A DNA stretch of 26,138 nucleotides from JAAZFF01 sp964405775 (lineage in GTDB: Bacteria > Verrucomicrobiota > Kiritimatiellia > RFP12 > UBA3636), in the NCBI GenBank assembly GCA_964405775.1, contig CAYOPG010000027.1, positions 1 to 26,138 on the forward strand, written 5' to 3'. This document shows positions 23,558 to 26,138 of the stretch, piece by piece. How positions within the stretch are numbered: position 1 is the stretch's first letter; each line of letters opens with the position of its first letter. The position numbers and the translations under genes are program-made. The notes under the pieces were generated by a model, which saw only the letters and a list, made by a program, of their open reading frames with translations, was not told where the DNA came from and ran no database searches.

Positions 23558-24622
23558 TACATGTTCTTCGATGGCTTGCATCACGTCGCTAATCGTATAG
23601 TATTTATCCATGTTGCGGCGTAGCACCAGAGATCCTGGACGCCCTTTGAAGTAGTTGAACATGTAATGGCGAAAGTCGTGAACCGCCGAGAGCTCTGGAT
23701 CTTTGCAGGTGCTGAGTTCCGGCGGATATTTGGAATTGATAAGTTTTTTTAATTCAAGCGAAAGCGTGATATGCCGCTTGAGCATTGCGATGATTTCCGA
23801 ATCGCTGCGTTTTCGCGACGGCACTGCCTCGGCGCCGTCAAGCGCATCTTCTATTTCCTTGAAGAGCCAGGGATTTCCAAGTGTTCCGCGTCCGATCATA
23901 ACCCCTGCGGCACCAGTTGCCGAGAGCAGCTCAAGGGCATCGGCCGCTGATTTTACACCGCCGTTCACGATAACGGGAATGCCCGCTGATTCGACAGTTT
24001 GTCGCAACAATTCCGTATCGACCGACCCGTTGTGCATCCGGCTGGCGAAGCGACCATGAACTGCCACGCCCGCGCCTCCGGAATCCTCTACCGCTTTGAC
24101 GATATCAAACACCGTCACTGCACCGGGGCGTACTCCAATTCGAGTCTTGAGGGTAACTGGCAGGTGAGTATGCGACACGATCGCCGCAACGATTCGGCCG
24201 ACGAGTGCCGGATTTTGCATGAGGGCTGCGCCGCCACCGCAATTCATAACCTTACGCACGGGACATCCGGCATTTATGTCTATGCCGGCATATCCCCCGC
24301 GTTCAGTAATTATCCGTGCGGCTTCACCCATCGATACGGGGTCGCCTCCGTATATGTGAGCGACAGGCTCGGACTCTCCGGGCAGCCTCTCCAGGAGCTG
24401 ACTTGTACGCATAGAGTCGTGGATAAGCCCCTCTGAACTGACCATCTCCGTAAAGCAATGGGTTGCCCCCATTTCACCTGAGATCACACGCATAGCGGCA
24501 TCGGTGATGCCGGCCATAGGCGCAAGCATCACCGCCGGGCGTTTGTCTTTGCCGGGAGCGGCTTTCCCCGATTGCGCGTCAAGCGCGTCAGCCGCGCTTG
24601 GAGATAGGCACGTATTCCTCAA
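23492..24622 (-). CDS. dusB: tRNA-dihydrouridine synthase, DusB type
   Basis: Dus enzymes use FMN and NADPH to reduce uridines in tRNA to dihydrouridine. The protein is up to 376 residues. It has LAPMAGITD (33-41), the catalytic cysteine C120 in DINAGCPVRKV, the TLKTRIG strand, VHGRFASRMHNG, VIVNGGVKS and MIGRGTLGNPWLF. The C-terminal helical tRNA-binding domain includes VHDFRHYMFNYFKG. The longest reading uses TTG 24622 and overlaps the citrate synthase stop by 35 bases. GTG 24532 or ATG 24529, just before the first barrel strand, are the only later choices and would leave a very short N-terminus. Probably co-transcribed with gltA. The 3' end overlaps the convergent GT2 gene. The DusB subclass is likely but not certain. 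Confidence 0.9.
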   Translation of the reverse strand: MRNTCLSPSAADALDAQSGKAAPGKDKRPAVMLAPMAGITDAAMRVISGEMGATHCFTEMVSSEGLIHDSMRTSQLLERLPGESEPVAHIYGGDPVSMGEAARIITERGGYAGIDINAGCPVRKVMNCGGGAALMQNPALVGRIVAAIVSHTHLPVTLKTRIGVRPGAVTVFDIVKAVEDSGGAGVAVHGRFASRMHNGSVDTELLRQTVESAGIPVIVNGGVKSAADALELLSATGAAGVMIGRGTLGNPWLFKEIEDALDGAEAVPSRKRSDSEIIAMLKRHITLSLELKKLINSKYPPELSTCKDPELSAVHDFRHYMFNYFKGRPGSLVLRRNMDKYYTISDVMQAIEEHVLNFCPPASYESGDVAADPGEI

Positions 24623-25976
24623 TTGGGTGGATGCTCTTGTACGCCGGGCGTATTATGCGGCTGGACACGGTGAGCTCCTCGAGCCGGTGCGCGCACCATC
24701 CCGGTATGCGCCCTACGGCGAAGAGCGGCGTGAACAGATCCTGAGGGATATTGAGCATCTTATACACAAACCCCGAAAAGAAATCGACATTCACGCAAAT
24801 AGAAGTTTTGTTCTTCGAGCGAACCCTGAACAACTCTATGCCTAATTCCGACACCGCCTCGTAGAGTTTGAATTCAGCCTCGAAATCCTTGTTCTCTGCC
24901 ACTAGCTCCTTGGCTTTGGCGTGCAGCATCTCGGCGCGTGGATCAGACACCTTGTAGACGGCGTGGCCAAGCCCATAGATCAACCCGGAACGATCGAACG
25001 CTTCCTTGTTGAGGATTTTGGTCAGGTAATCGGCAATCTCGCCGCGATCCTCCCAGTTTTTCACGTTAGCCTTGATGTTCTCCATCATCTTGCAGACTTG
25101 GAGGTTGGCGCCACCGTGGCGAGGCCCCTTGAGCGAAAGTATGGCGGCGGCTATCGCTGAATACGTGTCAGTAAAAGTAGAAGACACGACATGCGTCGTG
25201 AAAGTGGAGTTGTTGCCGCCGCCATGGTCGGCATGCAGAACCAAGCAAAGATCAAGGATCTCGGCCTCCAGACGAGTGTAAGCGCTATATGGACGCAGGA
25301 GACATAAAATGTGCTCGGCAGTGCTGAGTCCGGGGGCGGGAATGCGCATGTGCAGACTTTGACCCAAATAGTAGTGCGCTTTTGCCTGATAGCCGTATAC
25401 AGCGTATGTCGGCAAATGCGATATCAGGGCAAGACTCTGGCGAACCACGTTCTCGACAGACACATCGTCCGGATTGTCGTCGAAAGAATACGAGGCCAGA
25501 ACACAGCGCGCGAGCTTGTTCATTACGTCCGGGCTCGGCATGCGGAGGATGGCCTCCTCTTTGAATCCATTCGGAAGCGGACGCAATCCATCGAGTGTGG
25601 AGAAGAATGTGTCAAGCTCGCTTTGAGTCGGCAACCGCCCGAGCATCAACAGAAAAACCGTTTCCTCAAACCCGAAGCGTTTTTCCGACTGAAATCCAGT
25701 GACAATGTCGCGAATGTCCAGTCCTCGGTACTGCAGAATACCGGGTATTGGAACAAGCTCCTGATCGAGCATGGAGTAGCCTATCACAGCGCCGACCGAG
25801 GTGAGCCCCACCAACACGCCTGAACCATCAGCGTTTCTAAGACCGCGCTTCACATTGTACTGCGTGTACAATGCGGGTTCGAAGTTGGTCACTTCGCGCA
25901 CCATAGCGGAATACTTGTTTATAAGCTGGTCTTTGTTCTTTGTTGAACTGCTGTCTTTTTGTTTTTTTTCTTCCAT
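24588..25976 (-). CDS. gltA: Citrate synthase
   Basis: Citrate synthase condenses oxaloacetate and acetyl-CoA in the TCA cycle. The protein is 462 residues from ATG 25974-25976. A longer frame to 26042 would begin upstream of the likely promoter and is rejected. Conserved parts include YNVKRGLRNADGSGVLVGLT, the dimer/substrate region ILQYRGLDI, the first catalytic histidine in GPRHGGAN (H287), the family signature YGLGHAVYKVSDPR (H338) and the catalytic aspartate in NVDFFSG (D398). The N-terminal 20 residues are lysine/serine-rich and not conserved. Length and sequence match the longer citrate synthases of anaerobes rather than the 430-residue E. coli type. Methylcitrate synthase is less likely. 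The dus gene follows with overlap. Confidence 0.95.
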   Translation of the reverse strand: MEEKKQKDSSSTKNKDQLINKYSAMVREVTNFEPALYTQYNVKRGLRNADGSGVLVGLTSVGAVIGYSMLDQELVPIPGILQYRGLDIRDIVTGFQSEKRFGFEETVFLLMLGRLPTQSELDTFFSTLDGLRPLPNGFKEEAILRMPSPDVMNKLARCVLASYSFDDNPDDVSVENVVRQSLALISHLPTYAVYGYQAKAHYYLGQSLHMRIPAPGLSTAEHILCLLRPYSAYTRLEAEILDLCLVLHADHGGGNNSTFTTHVVSSTFTDTYSAIAAAILSLKGPRHGGANLQVCKMMENIKANVKNWEDRGEIADYLTKILNKEAFDRSGLIYGLGHAVYKVSDPRAEMLHAKAKELVAENKDFEAEFKLYEAVSELGIELFRVRSKNKTSICVNVDFFSGFVYKMLNIPQDLFTPLFAVGRIPGWCAHRLEELTVSSRIIRPAYKSIHPIEEYVPISKRG

Positions 25977-26032
25977 GTTGGAATTTCTCGGGGTGCCATG
26001 TGCAGGCTTTTTTCCTGCTTGTAACGGGCGGA

Positions 26033-26061
26033 ATGATACCATGTGGCATAGACAATAACAA
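26033..26061 (-). promoter_or_regulatory. Candidate gltA promoter
   Basis: On the minus strand, -35 TTGTTA (26056-26061) and -10 TATCAT (26033-26038, 5 of 6) are 17 bases apart. The leader to the chosen ATG is about 50 bases. It contains a small inverted repeat (26002-26006 with 26014-26018). The remaining 26062-26138 shows no recognisable feature. Confidence 0.45.
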
Positions 26062-26138
26062 CTGCAATTTGAGCTTGCGCGATGGCGCGGACGCGACTTT
26101 TTGGGGAGCGATGGCGACGGGATAACCTGGCATTCCTG

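Noticed and set aside
25311..25823. 170-codon plus-strand ORF opposite the citrate synthase gene
   Set aside because: It is fully antisense to conserved citrate synthase sequence and has no recognisable protein features.
26002..26018. Small hairpin in the gltA leader as a riboswitch or attenuator
   Set aside because: Only a 5-bp stem with an A-rich loop on the transcript; nothing resembles a known riboswitch.
25977..26042. Longer citrate synthase start at 26042
   Set aside because: The ATG would lie upstream of the candidate -10 (26033-26038), and the extra 22 residues are not conserved-looking.
1..26138. tRNA/rRNA genes, CRISPR arrays, insertion sequences, toxin-antitoxin pairs
   Set aside because: None recognised by eye on either strand; almost all of the window is covered by the listed coding regions.

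Overview
The window most likely comes from a Gram-negative bacterium of the PVC superphylum (Kiritimatiellota, Lentisphaerota or Verrucomicrobiota-like, possibly gut-associated). The main clue is a double-length UvrA of 1836 residues with four complete ABC ATPase modules, a form well known from Chlamydiae. Lipoproteins, a Wzm/Wzt polysaccharide exporter and carbohydrate-active enzymes fit a Gram-negative envelope. The taxonomic call is inference. I see no tRNA, rRNA, CRISPR array, transposase or phage gene, and no gene-free stretch longer than about 300 bases.

Layout: (1) 1-5722, minus strand: a surface-polysaccharide operon running from an ABC-2 exporter permease (Wzm) and its ATPase (Wzt, with a C-terminal carbohydrate-recognition domain) through an FkbM methyltransferase, a GT-A glycosyltransferase and a SAM methyltransferase to a GT4 glycosyltransferase cut by the window edge. 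(2) 5793-7474, plus: a GH5 cellulase-like gene whose signal peptide lies in another frame from its body, with the break at a homopolymer stretch. (3) 7503-15011: the nucleotide-excision-repair genes uvrA and uvrC, both minus, with a small plus-strand lipoprotein carrying an ExbD/TolR-like domain between them. UvrC lacks the usual central region but keeps both nuclease domains. (4) 15049-18033, minus: a second polysaccharide block (UGM-like flavoprotein, GT2, GDP-6-deoxy-mannose reductase) reading into uvrC. (5) 18130-19410, minus: rsmB. (6) 19486-23557, plus: a 45-residue membrane ORF, a lipoprotein and a large GH106-like glycosidase joined by stop/start overlaps, then a GT2. (7) 23492-26061, minus: gltA-type citrate synthase followed by a DusB-type tRNA-dihydrouridine synthase, which overlaps the GT2 tail to tail.

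The most interesting cross-window signal is in how genes start. At five transcription-unit starts (the mini-ORF ahead of wzm, the GH5 gene, uvrA, the ExbD-like lipoprotein, the 45-residue ORF) the last base of a candidate -10 box lies 8 bases before the first base of the start codon. This predicts leaderless mRNAs. In two of these units the leaderless ORF is short and ends in an ATGA overlap with a downstream gene that has no good Shine-Dalgarno sequence. Some genes elsewhere do have one (AGGAGA before the GT4, AGGTGG before rmd). The window may therefore show a leaderless mini-ORF that loads ribosomes and passes them on by translational coupling. The -10 boxes were read by eye, so this is a testable hypothesis.
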